Shown in pieces: positions 44,082 to 55,392 of a stretch of 64,000 nucleotides of DNA (its first letter is position 1; each line of letters opens with the position of its first letter). Position numbers and translations under genes: made by a program. The notes below the pieces were generated by a model. The model was not told the DNA's origin and made no database searches. It was given only the letters and a program-made list of their open reading frames with translations. Origin of the DNA: Cryptomeria japonica (Eukaryota; Streptophyta; Pinopsida; Cupressales; Cupressaceae); contig NC_081413.1 of NCBI RefSeq assembly GCF_030272615.1, forward strand, positions 551,240,136-551,304,135, in the 5' to 3' direction.

Positions 44082-45108
44082 AAAAACATATTATTATGGT
44101 TGATAACTTGATGATATTTTATGAGTGTCAACTTTTTGCAATTAGAATTTAATATTGATTTGTAAATGTATTTTTCAACTTTCTATTTTCATATTTAAAA
44201 TAGCATAATAAAAGACCATAATGTGTTTATTGATACATAGATGTCTATTTAGACAAGTTGAGAACTTAGATTTTCATTAATTCTTTCAAAATATAGTCAT
44301 ATGATACAATTCATTCAATACACCACTATGTGTGATTCTCCATGCAAAAGTCAATACAAAGTTTTAGAACCCTTTGCAAATGACCCTGAATTCCCTTTTA
44401 TAGAAACAAGGGAGCAACAACAACTTTAGGTCGATTTGCAACATGTGAAGACTCAACATGAAAATCAATTACTAAGGCACCGAACATTGAATATATCATC
44501 CCGACAACCATCAGTATCACAAACTCAACACAAATTTACATGGCCATCACAGGTTGGATTAGCAATTTAACAACTGCTACATGTCTGATGTCTCCTGTTC
44601 AAAAAATAGAGTTAAAAATGAAATATTAATTCAAGCCATGACAAATTAGCTATACATAAGAGCAGTGCCCAAACTAGTAATTAGAAATAGAGAAATGCAG
44701 AAATGTTAAAACTTGGGAGAATTTGAGAATAAAAATTTACAAGCTGAAGGTTTGCACTATGCATCACAGATTCATAGGTTGGATTAGCAATAGCGAGTGC
44801 TGGTTTTTTCCTATTCATAAAACAAATTTATTTCAAGCGATGCCAAATTCCAAACAGAAAAACCATAAAACCTTGAAATTAAGAGTAAAAGCAAAAAACT
44901 GTGCAATACATACTATGATTCTTGAGATTTCTATGCCAATTTTTGTAGGGTGCTCCACTCTTCGTCTGATAGAAGGTCAATATTATTTAGACTATGGAAA
45001 GTCAACTGCAACTTTGTCAACAATACATATTTAGAAGAGTGATGAGATCACTGTTTCACCCAATACTGCATTCATAGTTGTAAATGGTTTGATGAATTCC
45101 AGGAAGCT
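44082..45108 (+). other. Non-coding spacer between hAT2 transposase and gene C
   Basis: AT-rich with no supported gene. 44370-44455 resembles 25035-25110 of hAT1 (AACCCTT, TTCCCTTTTATAGAAA, AAGGGAGCAAC, CTTTAGG, ACATGT). Both lie downstream of the 3' end of the second gene. Confidence 0.45.
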
Positions 45109-48100
45109 TTAGGGAGTTGTGTTCTTAGGAAGCAAGTCTAAATCAGACTTCATTTTTATCTCCATGTTTTTTTTGTAAGCTTCTTTTCTAATGAATTTAT
45201 TTGATGGGCCAACGGTCTTAGGCAAACCAGGTTTAATCAAAGTAGTTGTCTTTTCTTGCAGCTTCAATATCTTTTTGCCACATTTATCCATAACTTCTGA
45301 TGTTTCCCTTAGTTTCTGACATTTTTTAAGGATAGATGGTGTCTTAACTGTGGCATCAATGCGGATGTTAATTCCCTTGGATGCCAAATAGTTGTCACTA
45401 GTATTGTAGACTACTTGCAAAATTTGTTTTGCCATATCCTCTTTTGAATAAACATGTATGCTCTTCTCAATGTGCCCTTTGATTTTCATATAAATTAATA
45501 TCAGACTTTCATTCAATTCAAACCATTCACACAACTTGTCACTCCTCTGCATTATTTGCCCCCAAATGTTTTCTTGTATATACCTCGTTGTATTTTTCAT
45601 ATTATCTTTCAATCTATCCTCCGAAGTTTTAATTTTATCATTTGCAATATGCAGGTCTTCTTTCATTTGTGCACATTTTTTTTTCTTCATCTACTTCCTC
45701 TTCCAAATGTTTTTCTTTTTCCTTCTCATGATCCAATAGGTCCTGTATTTTTCTTATTTCAGCAGCAGTAGACTCATAACTTTTGTATAATTTTTGAAAA
45801 CTGGCCCTTTCATCATCAATTTTTTTACTGCTTTTAGCCAGTTTTTCACTCAGGTCCTTCAACTCTACATCCATCTTTTCCTGCTCTGCAATTTCTACTG
45901 CAAAGCCCAAATTTTTTATCCTTTTTTGCAAATCATTGCACTTGTTATCTGCTGCTTTCCTCTTTGATTTTTTGTTTTCCACTTCTACCTGTAACTTTTC
46001 TATTTGTTTCTCTAGTTTATTTTTTTCTCTCTCCACCTTTAGCAGTTAAGTGTAGACCACTTTGTTAATTCTTTTTGACACACTAATTTTGTCCACATTT
46101 TGTACTTTGGAAAAATCCATTTGGAGGGTGCTAACTTGAAATTCAGAGGGATCTATCTGACTGTGTGGGGGATTTTTATCTTTATTTGCGTGCATAACAA
46201 CCATGAACTCCATCATATCTTTGTGTGGGTCATATGTTGGAAATACCCTGTTCCTTGCAGGTTGTTTCTCTAAAACTTCAGTCAAGGCAACCCTATGCAA
46301 TGCTCTCTTTTTTTCTTTATTTGCATTTGTTGTGTGTTCAAATTTTTCATAGTAATCACAAAATTGAAAATTTGGACTTGTTGAAGCAATTGAATGTTTG
46401 AAAGGTGAAACAATAGAGGCTCTAGTTCCACCTATGCCTGTGGTTTTAACTAATGCATTACGAGGAGTACCAACAACCATTCATGATCATGTCCCACTGT
46501 CACTTGCATGTGTAGTTTTTATAGTATTTTGAGGGGTCTGTTATGAAGCTGCAAATGATAGATTTGTAGTGTCAGTGGCACTTGATATAGGACTCTAAAT
46601 AGTATGAGTATCTACCACTAGTGACCTCTTGCGAGAGATATGTTGTTGTTGCAATTGTCCAACACCAAGACAACTAGTATCAGTAGCAGTACCCATGCCA
46701 ACCCCACCAATCGCAGTGGCAATTGACTGAACACTAATAGGAATACTATCCCCAGATTCCCCACCAGTGGGAGTGGCACTTGATTCACCGCCAATGGGAA
46801 TACCATGATGTGGTGGTGGTTGTGGATTTGAACTTGTAACAAATGCCGGTGGACCCTGAGGGTAATGAGTAGTACCTTTCTGTGATGAATCTGACGAATA
46901 AAGTCCAATGACTGGTTTAACAGGAGTTTTTGATTTTGAATCTGATGGAAGTTGTACCTCAAGTGGATACCAAATGCCTTCTCCTCTAGGACCTAGACCA
47001 CCACCTTCAAATCCCATTTTTTCCACAATGTTTGTCCCTTTGCTATATTTTTCTTTCATGGACTCATTGACTCAACCTAATATTTTAGGGATTGTAGTGG
47101 TTGTTGGAGTGGGCTCAACCTCATACTCATTTTTATCTTCACTCCTGTCACATGTTGTTGTGGGATACTCCATATTCCACAATTTGCTAAACTCTTCATC
47201 CGCATCCATGGACTCAAATTCTGCACTGGCCTTTGGTTCACCGAGATTCTTCCTCATAGTCCAATAAATGTCTTTACATTCTTGCATAATTGTTTTGGGG
47301 ATAGATTTGTTAGATGGATTAATAGATTTCTGGTAGAAATTGTAGGACATCCTATTTTGGATGCCCTCTTCTGTTGTCCTCTGTGTGTGCAATGCCATAA
47401 TTTGTGATGACAATTCTTCTATTGAAATGTTGTTGTCAGCGGCAATTTTCTCTCTCTTTTTTTACCTCATCCTAGGAGTTCATGTTTCTAAGCTTTTCTA
47501 GCAATGGTTTACTTTCATGTTGACATAACGCTAAAGAGTTCCCATTTTTCTTAAGGCTTGCTTGAACTACACCGATTGGATCATACTACTAGAGACCCTG
47601 ATCACCAAAGCTAAAAACTGTCAAAAAATCATGTGCCATATTGAATGATTTTCTCTTAAATGTGAACCCTCCACATGAAAAAGGCAAGGAAGGAAATATG
47701 CTCTTATATTTCTAACCATGGAAGTGCCTATCTGTTCTCTCCAACTATCGTACATATTCCAATGGAAATACCCTCGCTGTCACATGTATTGGAAGTCTGT
47801 AGGGTTTTACCACTGATCTATAAAACCTTAACACGGTGTATTCTTCCATGAAGAACCAGTCAGCCAATTATATTTGACTTCCGAGTTAAATGCAATCTCT
47901 ACAAGACACATGCAGTCTAGGCATTGGAGTGCTTGTAATTTCATTATACATTGCTGCCAAAAAGAAGTCTAGAAAATTGTTGTAGTTCTTTCTGTTATCA
48001 TGCATCCTTATCTTTGGTGTCCATTCATATATTGGACACTCTATTCTATTCCGAGTCTTCTCATCAATCTTATAGCTCACAATGTGAAGGTTGTTGGTCT

Positions 48101-48936
48101 CGAATATTGCACGATACTTGGATAGAAGAAGATAGCACAAGTAGGATGAGAACCTAAATGTCTTACATGAAACTTTTTTATCATTAGTAATTGTTTTTGC
48201 ATGGATTGAACAACGTGCTCAACAAAATTATATCTTACTAGTTGACTTACATAATGGATATTAAAAATAATTTCAAGAAGGCTAGCAACCACTTCCCTAT
48301 CATTTTCCAATCCCAGGAAAAATGTCAGCAAGGAAATAGTATCTCGAACCCATGGAACAAAAATGTTAGAATCATAAGGAGGCTTATGATTTCGATTCAA
48401 TAGAGTACTACGCATTATTAGAGATTTGATAAATAAATCTCTACGACTTGGATCGAGACTCACATAATTCTCTGCCATAATTTCCTAGGTCAATGTGGAC
48501 ATTTGAGTTTTGTGCTTCAAACCCTAGGTTCAACAAACAAGCAAATTCTCCCACGTTTATGGATAGAATTTACTCTTTTGTATTTTTATTGACAATTTCT
48601 TTTTTATCATCATAATTTTTGGCGCAGACCATGACAAATTCAGGGCAAGGGAATACTTCAGGTAATACCATGCTTCCCAATCCAACATCCCACGATGTGA
48701 TTTTATTTGCTCTTTGTTTTAACATTGTGTTGAAAACAGTAAATTTTGCCCTTCTTGGATTTTCCGCCTTATTAGACAATGCATATCTAATATCTATGAT
48801 ACGTTTTTCACTATGGATAGCAGGGTCATAAATATCATGGTATTCATCAGTGAAACTTGGTGTTTTAACCAATTCGGTTAGGTCTATTTTTTTTCACTTG
48901 GCTTCCTGTTGAACTACTGCTTCTCGATTTCCTCAT
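45109..48936 (-). pseudogene. Gene C: second gene of hAT2, plant-mobile-domain-like with G-patch and coiled coil
   Basis: Starts at ATG 48936 (MRKSRSSSSTGSQV). An A-run indel at about 48885 shifts the frame to LVKTPSFTDEYHDIYDP and then TSWDVGLGSMVLPEVFPCPEF, which parallels the PCPDLVVACMNRYD part of gene A. The next frame is 48478-48077, helical (DTISLLTFFLGLENDREV). After a stretch full of stops (48076-47420) comes IVEKMGFEGGGLGPRGEGI (about 47020-47040), a G-patch motif, then a Pro/Gly/Ser-rich segment, a linker (46480-46046) and a strong coiled coil (LEKQIEKLQVEVENKKSK to 45638) ending at 45109. The G-patch suggests nucleic-acid or helicase contact; the rest is unknown. Confidence 0.5.
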
Positions 48937-49347
48937 CATTGTTATTGTTAATAATTCAAAATAATGCTAGATACAAGCCTAAAAATTCTAACCCTTAAAT
49001 TGAACCACGAGATTAAAAAAATTAAAAAACGTGGGATGTAGGTGTTTTAGAATTTACTCGAAATTTCTATTTCACTAGATTGGCGCAGACAGAGTCTGTT
49101 GCAACTTGCATTCCTCAATCTAGTAGTCATTTTTTAATCTCCCTCGATTTGCTGGTTTGTCCATGAAATGAAATACGATTATAATTTATGAGTCGCTTAT
49201 TTTAAAAACACTAAAAAGTACAAAAGTAATACCTAAAGGGCAAAATATCTAGAATCTTGTTGTAATTTTATAAATTATTATTAATATCTATTTGTCGTCG
49301 AAAGATAAAACATTCATTGCTTCAATCTAAATTCTGAGGACAGTGAA
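48937..49347. other. Presumed 5' flank of gene C
   Basis: AT-rich, no frame. Lies between gene C and the tandem array; a promoter is expected here, but I see no clear box. Confidence 0.3.
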
Positions 49348-51470
49348 CACGTCACTAGGCTCGAGTGACGAGTCACTTTTTCGGACTATTTTTGAAGTCT
49401 TTTGAATCATTTTCAACTTCTACCCGAAATAGAGCTTAATTATAGATAATTAAATGTAAAACGTTCAATTCTGGGTCAAGTTCTAAAAAATGTGTTTACT
49501 TCCCACATTCGGGCCGAAATCCACCCTAATTCGTTGATTTGTACTCTACCAACATACGATGGTATCTGTTGTCAGTTGTCGTGGGTCCCATGACTTTTGC
49601 CATTTTTCGGGCACGTCACCACACTCGAGTCACTTTTCCAGACTGTTTTTGAAGGGTTTTTTATCCTTTTCAAGTTAATTATAGTTAATTAAATGTAAAA
49701 CGCTCAATTCCGGGTGAAGTTCTCACAAATGTGTTTACTTCCCACATTCGGGCCGAAATCCACCCTAAGTCGTTGATCTGTGCTCATCCAACAGACGATG
49801 GTATATGTCGTCTGTTGTTGTGGGTCCCATGACTTTTGTCATTTTTCGGGCACGTCACCAGACTTGAGTCACTTTTTTGGACTGTTTTTGAAGTCTTTTT
49901 AATCTGTTTCAACTTCTGCCCGAAATGGAGCTTTATAGACTTAAGTATAGTTAATTAAATGTAAAACATTCAATTCTAGGCAAAGTTCTCACAAATGTGT
50001 TTACTTCCCACATTCGGGCCGAAATCCACCCTAATCTGTTGATTTGTTCTCATCCAACGGACGATGGTATCTGTTGTCAGTTGTCGTGGGTCCCATGACT
50101 TTTTCCATTTTTTGGACACGTCACCAAACTCGAGTCACTTTTCCGAACTGTTTTTGAAGTCTTTTTAATCCTTTTCAACTTCTGCTCGAAATAGAGCTTT
50201 ATAGACTTAATTATAGTGAATTAAATGTAAAACGTTCAATTCCGGGTGAAGTTCTCACAAATGTGTTTACTTCCCACATTCGAGCCGAAATCCACCCTAA
50301 GTCGTTGATCTATGCTCATCCAACGGTCTCTAATTGAGTCTGAGAATCTTGAATTTTCTTCTAATGACCTTGGCCTTGAGTCTAATAATATGGTGAATCT
50401 TATTGATAAACCTGCACCTCCTAAGGACCTATGCATTACCTTTGATCCTATTGAGACTATTGAAGCACCCGATGGCCCACTATATATCACTGCAAAGATC
50501 AAAGACATACTCTCACGAGGGGTTCTCATTGATCCAACATGTATGGTGAATGTAATAACTTAAGAATATATATGTATACTTTACAATTGCATGAAGTAAC
50601 ATATGATAAATTTGATTTAGTGGTTAAGATCTTTGATGGTTTCTCTTGTCCTACTATAGGTTCTATTAATCTTCTGGTTAAGGTTGGTACTAAGTGCTTA
50701 GATGTCATTTTTTCTATCATTCCTACATCAAATCATTTTTGTGTGAAGTTGGGACATCCTTGGTTCTCTTCCATGAAAGTGATCCCATCTACCGTTCATA
50801 AATGTCTCAAATTTCTTTATAATGACAAAATTGTAGCTATAAATCATAGCATGTACCAACCCACGGTGAGGCATGAAGATGTTAATCTTGATTACTTTTA
50901 GCCTAAACAATTTGAACCTTTTAAGACTCAAAGTGATGCTCTTTTTCAATCTTATCAAAAATGGAAGAATGATATAATCTTATCTTTGAGTAAGCCTAGA
51001 GATCCTCGATATATTCCTCCTCCTCATGATGGACCTGGTTTCCTTCCCACACCTTATATTCCTCCTTTATATGTTCCAATACCGCCTCCTACATCTTACA
51101 AAGGAAAGCGTCCGACATCTCCTATTTTTCAGCCTAGTAGACCTTCTCCTATTCATCCTCAATTAAAAGAAGAGAAAAAGCCTATGCCTATTGATCCTAA
51201 ACCTTCACAACCCTCAGCTAAAACTAAAAGAAACTGTTGTACAAGAGAACACCAATGGAAACATCATGCTAAGGCTCGTGAACTTGCTTCTCAACCCATT
51301 TCCTCCCTGAAGACACCAAATGTTGATCGATGGTATCTGTTGTCAGTTGTTGTGGGTACCAAGACTTTTGCCATTTTTCGGCCACGTCAACAAACACGAG
51401 TCACTTTTTGAGAATGGTTTTGAAAACTTTTTAATCCTTTTCAACTTCTGTTGAAATAGAGCTTATGAAA
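49348..51470 (+). repeat. ~264-bp tandem repeat array upstream of gene C
   Basis: Units begin CACGTCAC at 49348, 49612, 49851, 50117 and 51383 (partial). Unit lengths are 264, 239, 266 and, after removing the inserted fragment, 263. Shared landmarks: CTCGAGTCACTTTTC, AAATGTAAAACGTTCAATTC, ACTTCCCACATTCGGGCCG, CGATGGTATCTGTTGTC, GGGTCCCATGACTTTTG. The copies are clearly similar, so the expansion is younger than the surroundings. Confidence 0.88.
50325..51327 (+). pseudogene. Retroelement fragment (outer-element family) captured in the tandem array
   Basis: Carries VNLIDKPAPPKDLCITFDP, DGPLYITAKIKD, GVLIDPTCMVNVIT, SINLLVKVGTKCLDV, VKLGHPWFSSMKV and PPHDGPGFLPT/PPLYVPIPPP, so it is homologous to 28860-30030. 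No LTR, primer site or target duplication flanks it. The array unit reads CATCCAACGG on the left and CGATGGTATC on the right, almost seamless. This fits filler DNA from break repair, not retrotransposition. Confidence 0.8.
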
Positions 51471-52099
51471 TTTAATTAAGTATACAATTACAAATTTAGA
51501 ATTTAACTATACTTAATTAAATGTTTATCATTTATGGAAGTCTTTCATTAGAATTTTGCAAAACATGTTTATCGTTCCTCCGCATGCACTAGTTCAAAAA
51601 TTCAACAACAAGTAAGTTGGACTTTTAATTCACTTGTTTTTCGTGAGATAAACATCTTTTTTTTAATACTTATAAAATTATAATCAATGATAATCAATGT
51701 ACAAATAATTAATGGAACGAACTCGATTTTTTTTATATATATTAAATATAAAGGAAGAAACATTACATAAAAAAGATCACAGTATTAAATTTATTTCCAT
51801 TGTTTAACAAAATATTGAAATAACGTAGCTCATAGACAAAAAGGATTTGCAAAATTATCATTAATAAAATGAAATAGAAAGCATTTTTATATCCATTAGA
51901 GGCGAACTGAAACAAACTGGAATTCGCGAAATTGTCATTAATATTTATGTTTCAGAAATTTACATTTTTTTACATGTTTGAGTCCCTCAAAAAATTTAAA
52001 GCCAAAATGAGTGAGCCTGTGAGGTTACGAGGACATAGCCAAAAAAACAAAACTACTAGGGGGTCAGAGCTGGGGCACAGGTAGTGGACACATTCATGG
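51471..52099 (+). other. AT-rich spacer in hAT2
   Basis: No coding signal or recognised repeat, very AT-rich. Confidence 0.35.
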
Positions 52100-52711
52100 T
52101 TTACCCTAAGAATCTTGCCCTCCCTCCATGTAGAATTCTTCAGACATTATAAGTTGTGAGAATTCTTCAGACATTATAAGTTGTGAGAATTCTTCAAGCC
52201 AGCCGTAGTTTGGAAAGTCGTCCAAGAGGAACCATTTCCAGAGAAAGTCCCTACCAATCTGCGCCCATTTCCTATGACGGGTCGACTACTCCGCATTTAG
52301 GTTCAAAATAAATGGTTGCCTGGCCACTGACACTGTTTTGTCAGGGAGGAGAAGCTTGGTTAATTCATTCACCCAAGGGATTCCCACCCCTACTTCTACA
52401 AAGATGACAACAATAACGTCGTCTCCAAGGAAGTCTTCTTTAAACACCTTTCTTAACAACATCAACATATCCACCTTGTCTCCTTCGAGTTCCAGAAGAG
52501 ACGCCAAGAACTGGGACGTAACATCCATGTTAACACGGTATCTATATTCATTACGCAGAAAGTTTCTGCCCAACACCATCCTCACAGCCTAATTAGTGAA
52601 CATCCCAACCTCCTTGCAGACTGATTGGACGGTTGGGTCTCTAATGGAGCCCAAAAAGACCCTCTAGTCCTCCACATAAATTCTTCTCAAGCGGATAGGA
52701 GTGTCCATCTT
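52100..52711 (-). pseudogene. Unassigned reading frame in hAT2 (possible captured fragment)
   Basis: A minus-strand frame from MDTPIRLRRIYVED at 52711 runs through two stops into 52585-52286 (MRMVLGRNFLRNEYRYRV, SQFLASLLELEGDKVDM, FKEDFLGDDVIVVIFVEVGV) and on after another stop to KWAQIGRDFLWKWFLLDDF and GWLEEFSQLIMSEEF. The base composition is less AT-rich than the flanks. A 26-base segment is duplicated at 52139-52190, repeating EFSQLIMSE. I do not recognise the family. It may be a piece of a host gene carried by the transposon. Confidence 0.4.
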
Positions 52712-53551
52712 GAGAAATCAGATTACCAAATTAAATAGCTTGAGCCTATAGACCTAACCAGAGGCAAAATTTAAATACTATGAGCTTCAACGATTTATCT
52801 ACCAAAGGCTAATTGAAGATGAAATAAGAAAAGATCGTATATAAATAGATGAAGCTCTTGATTGTAATAATTTCTTTTCTAACCGTATTAATTGCTTTAA
52901 AAAAATTTAAATTTTCCGTATATCTCTGCAAATGTTTCTGATAAATGCACTAGTGTGCGAAATTGGAAACAGTTATAAACTAGTACCAAGTACCACATTG
53001 GAAGTCATGGGGACAGAGTGGATTGCAGTTAGTGAATAGATATATATTAAATGACCAACATTATCGACCGTGACATTTGATATGTGCCTATTGAATCCAA
53101 TTCCATTCCGGGCACTTTCTGCTAAACTACGTTCTCTTCAGAAATTTGGGCCGAAATAAAACTTAAGCCATTGATCTACGATCATCAAATGGTTATAAAT
53201 CATTGATGGATTTTAGGTATGTGTCACCCTTCACATGTCAAAGAAGTCGCACTTATCAATACGTCATGCAGAGTTTGGACTCAATGTGATGTGATGTGCC
53301 TTGTCTATTAATGGCAATGAATTCATGAAATCACCAATAAAATATATATTTTTCCATAAATAACAAAATATTAGCCAAACAAATTAAATAATTTTCAAGT
53401 GGTGGATAAAAATCGCCAAAACACTTAAATAATTTTTCCTTCGGACTAAATTTTTTTGCCATCAATATGAAAATTTCCCCCAAAAAATAATGTCTTATTC
53501 GCCAGGATTTTACACTTTTACCCAGGGGATGGTTTCTTAAAGTTATCCCTG
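52712..53551 (+). repeat. hAT2 right terminal region
   Basis: AT-rich. AATCACCAATAA (53330), AATCGCCAAAAC (53410) and TATTCGCCAGG (53496) repeat the CGCC core before the end GGTTTCTTAAAGTTATCCCTG, which parallels the hAT1 end GGTTTCTTAAAGTTTTCCCTG. Confidence 0.65.
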
Positions 53552-53559
53552 GGGTGGAG
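53552..53559. repeat. 8-bp target duplication GGGTGGAG (right of hAT2)
   Basis: Identical to 40473-40480. Gene D resumes immediately. Confidence 0.92.
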
Positions 53560-55105
53560 CATCACCGAATGTCTTTCTGACAACTCGAGCATAAGTAGTT
53601 GTCTTCTTGACTTTCCTAACCTCGTCATTCGATTTAGTCTCCTCCTCGACTACCTCAAATTGTCTTGTGGATTTCTCCTTCTTCCTCTTATCAATTCCAC
53701 TAGTAGATATTGTTGGTTTGGGTTTGGGTGGAGGTACCAATTTCTTTACTCCAGAGGTGGGAGTAGATCTATTGGGCTTGGGATTATTAGGCACAACTGT
53801 CGGTTTGACTACATATTCTTCCCTCATAATGCTCTGAGCTCTTTCCCTCTGCACAACCTCTTTTGCCAATCGTATATGCTCAGTAACAACCTCTACTTCT
53901 TTCAGGATCTTCATTTTCCTTGCCAGTTCAGAGATTGATGGTGCAAGATTAATTCCTTTTCCCTAAAGGTACCAAATATTGGTTCCTTTCCATCCACCAA
54001 CTGACTCAACATGTGTTGAGCATATGCATCAAGAGTGATAGCATCAACTTCGTATCCCATAGGAAGAATCCATAGAGTCCTTGGCTCGACTTCTTCCATT
54101 AGGCATTGATCCTTATCGACCATGAAGCAAATGGTTTTCTCATACTTCTCCACTATTTCTTTTGGAATTCTTTCCCTGCTCTTCATAGTGGCTTGAAAGT
54201 TTTTAAAATATCCCCACAAGGCTGATATTCTCATTATATTGTCATTGATTGCCATTATTCCTTCCTTGATCTGCATGGCCATCGGTTTATCATATGCCCA
54301 TTGGACCTTTCCTTGTATATTGGGGATCTCATTCACAAAGTATAAGGCCAAGCAAATAATAAGAGAACCAAATTTGAATGTATTTTTTTATCCTGTTTGA
54401 TTTTCTTAAGGTTACTCATTAATTCATTCAGAAGGACTGTACACAAGTTGTACCTTTTATCCTCTTTCAACATCTGATATGCATAGTAGATTGTTGTTTC
54501 GGGGAAAAAAAATTGTCTGCTAGATTGATAGACTTTATAATCGACCACCATTGATGCAAATCTAACATCAGGCTCAGGATGTCTCTTATAGTCATTTCTC
54601 TATTGTCAAATTTCGAACCGGTAGTGGCTATCACAACATTATTTGTTATTTTCCTCAGGCTAGGTACTTCATCGGATTTGCTCAGACATGTCATGACCTG
54701 AATTGCCTGTTTAGTGATCTTATGTGGCTTATCTAACCACATGAATTCATCATGGATTCGATTGAAAATGTACCAGATCCATTCCTTTTCATCAAAAGTA
54801 AAAAAATGAATGAACTGAGAAAAACTCTTATCTTGCAAAATCTTATATTCCAGCTTAAGATTTCCCAAACTATCTGCCAATTGTTGATTGTACAGGGTCA
54901 GCATGTCTGAACTCCAAAGTTCTTCAAGATCATAATGGATGTAAGCCTCGATATCTTCATTATGAAGAATGCCTTAGGGTACAGAGGAAAATGCGCCTTC
55001 TGGATCATGCTCGATAGATTTCAATGGATGTTTCTTAAAGACTGGTCTAACTCTTTCCTTGATCTCAACAATTAGCGGGGTAGAAGTTCCAAAACTATAT
55101 GCCAT
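53560..55105 (-). pseudogene. Gene D, N-terminal part, element P unit 1
   Basis: Starts at ATG 55105 (MAYSFGTSTPLIVEIKER). A stop at about 54976 is followed by NEDIEAYIHYDLEELW, then LADSLGNLKLEYKILQ, FDEKEWIWYIFNRIHDEF, a frame change near 54500, YYAYQMLKEDKRYNLC, EIPNIQGKVQWAYDKP, FMVDKDQCLMEEVEPRTLW, AYAQHMLSQLVDGKEP, then a Lys/Pro-rich linker (PPPKPKPTISTSG, VKKTTTYARVVRK). It ends at the hAT2 target duplication and resumes at 40472. Similar order to genes A and B: helical N-terminal region with an FGS/LII…LYF hydrophobic helix, then a charged linker. Function unknown. Confidence 0.6.
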
Positions 55106-55392
55106 TTTAGACTTAGGGTTTAAAAATAGTTAACTTCGCGAAATGGATAAATACCTCAATTATCAACCAGATGCATGAATTTCCTCTTGAATCACCACAA
55201 GATCAATTTAGATTGTCGAGTCTCTTTTCTTTTTTGCACTACTCTATCTCCTTAATTGCACCGTGGAGAATGAACCTTTGTCATGCCTTTTTAACCTTTG
55301 AAAACCCAATTTTGTGTTGTAATAAATGCTTCAACTGGTTACCCTGATATTTATGGAATCTCATACCGAAGCCTCAAATATTCACTAAATCT

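Larger units (their letters stand above)
40481..53551 (+). mobile_element. hAT2: giant hAT DNA transposon with second gene (13.1 kb)
   Basis: Perfect 8-bp duplication plus a paralogous empty site prove the boundaries. Terminal inverted repeats are CAGAGATTACTTTAGTG (left) and CAGGGATAACTTTAAGA (right end complement), shared with hAT1. Contents: CGCC motif clusters at the ends, TATA box, 5' UTR intron, hAT transposase on plus (41346-44030), second gene C on minus (48936-45109), a ~264-bp tandem repeat array interrupted by a retroelement fragment, and an unassigned frame at 52100-52711. Genes are broken. Confidence 0.9.

Noticed and set aside
46908-47267. Plus-strand frame opposite the G-patch region
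   Set aside because: The minus strand has the G-patch motif and is collinear with the rest of gene C; the plus frame has no motif.
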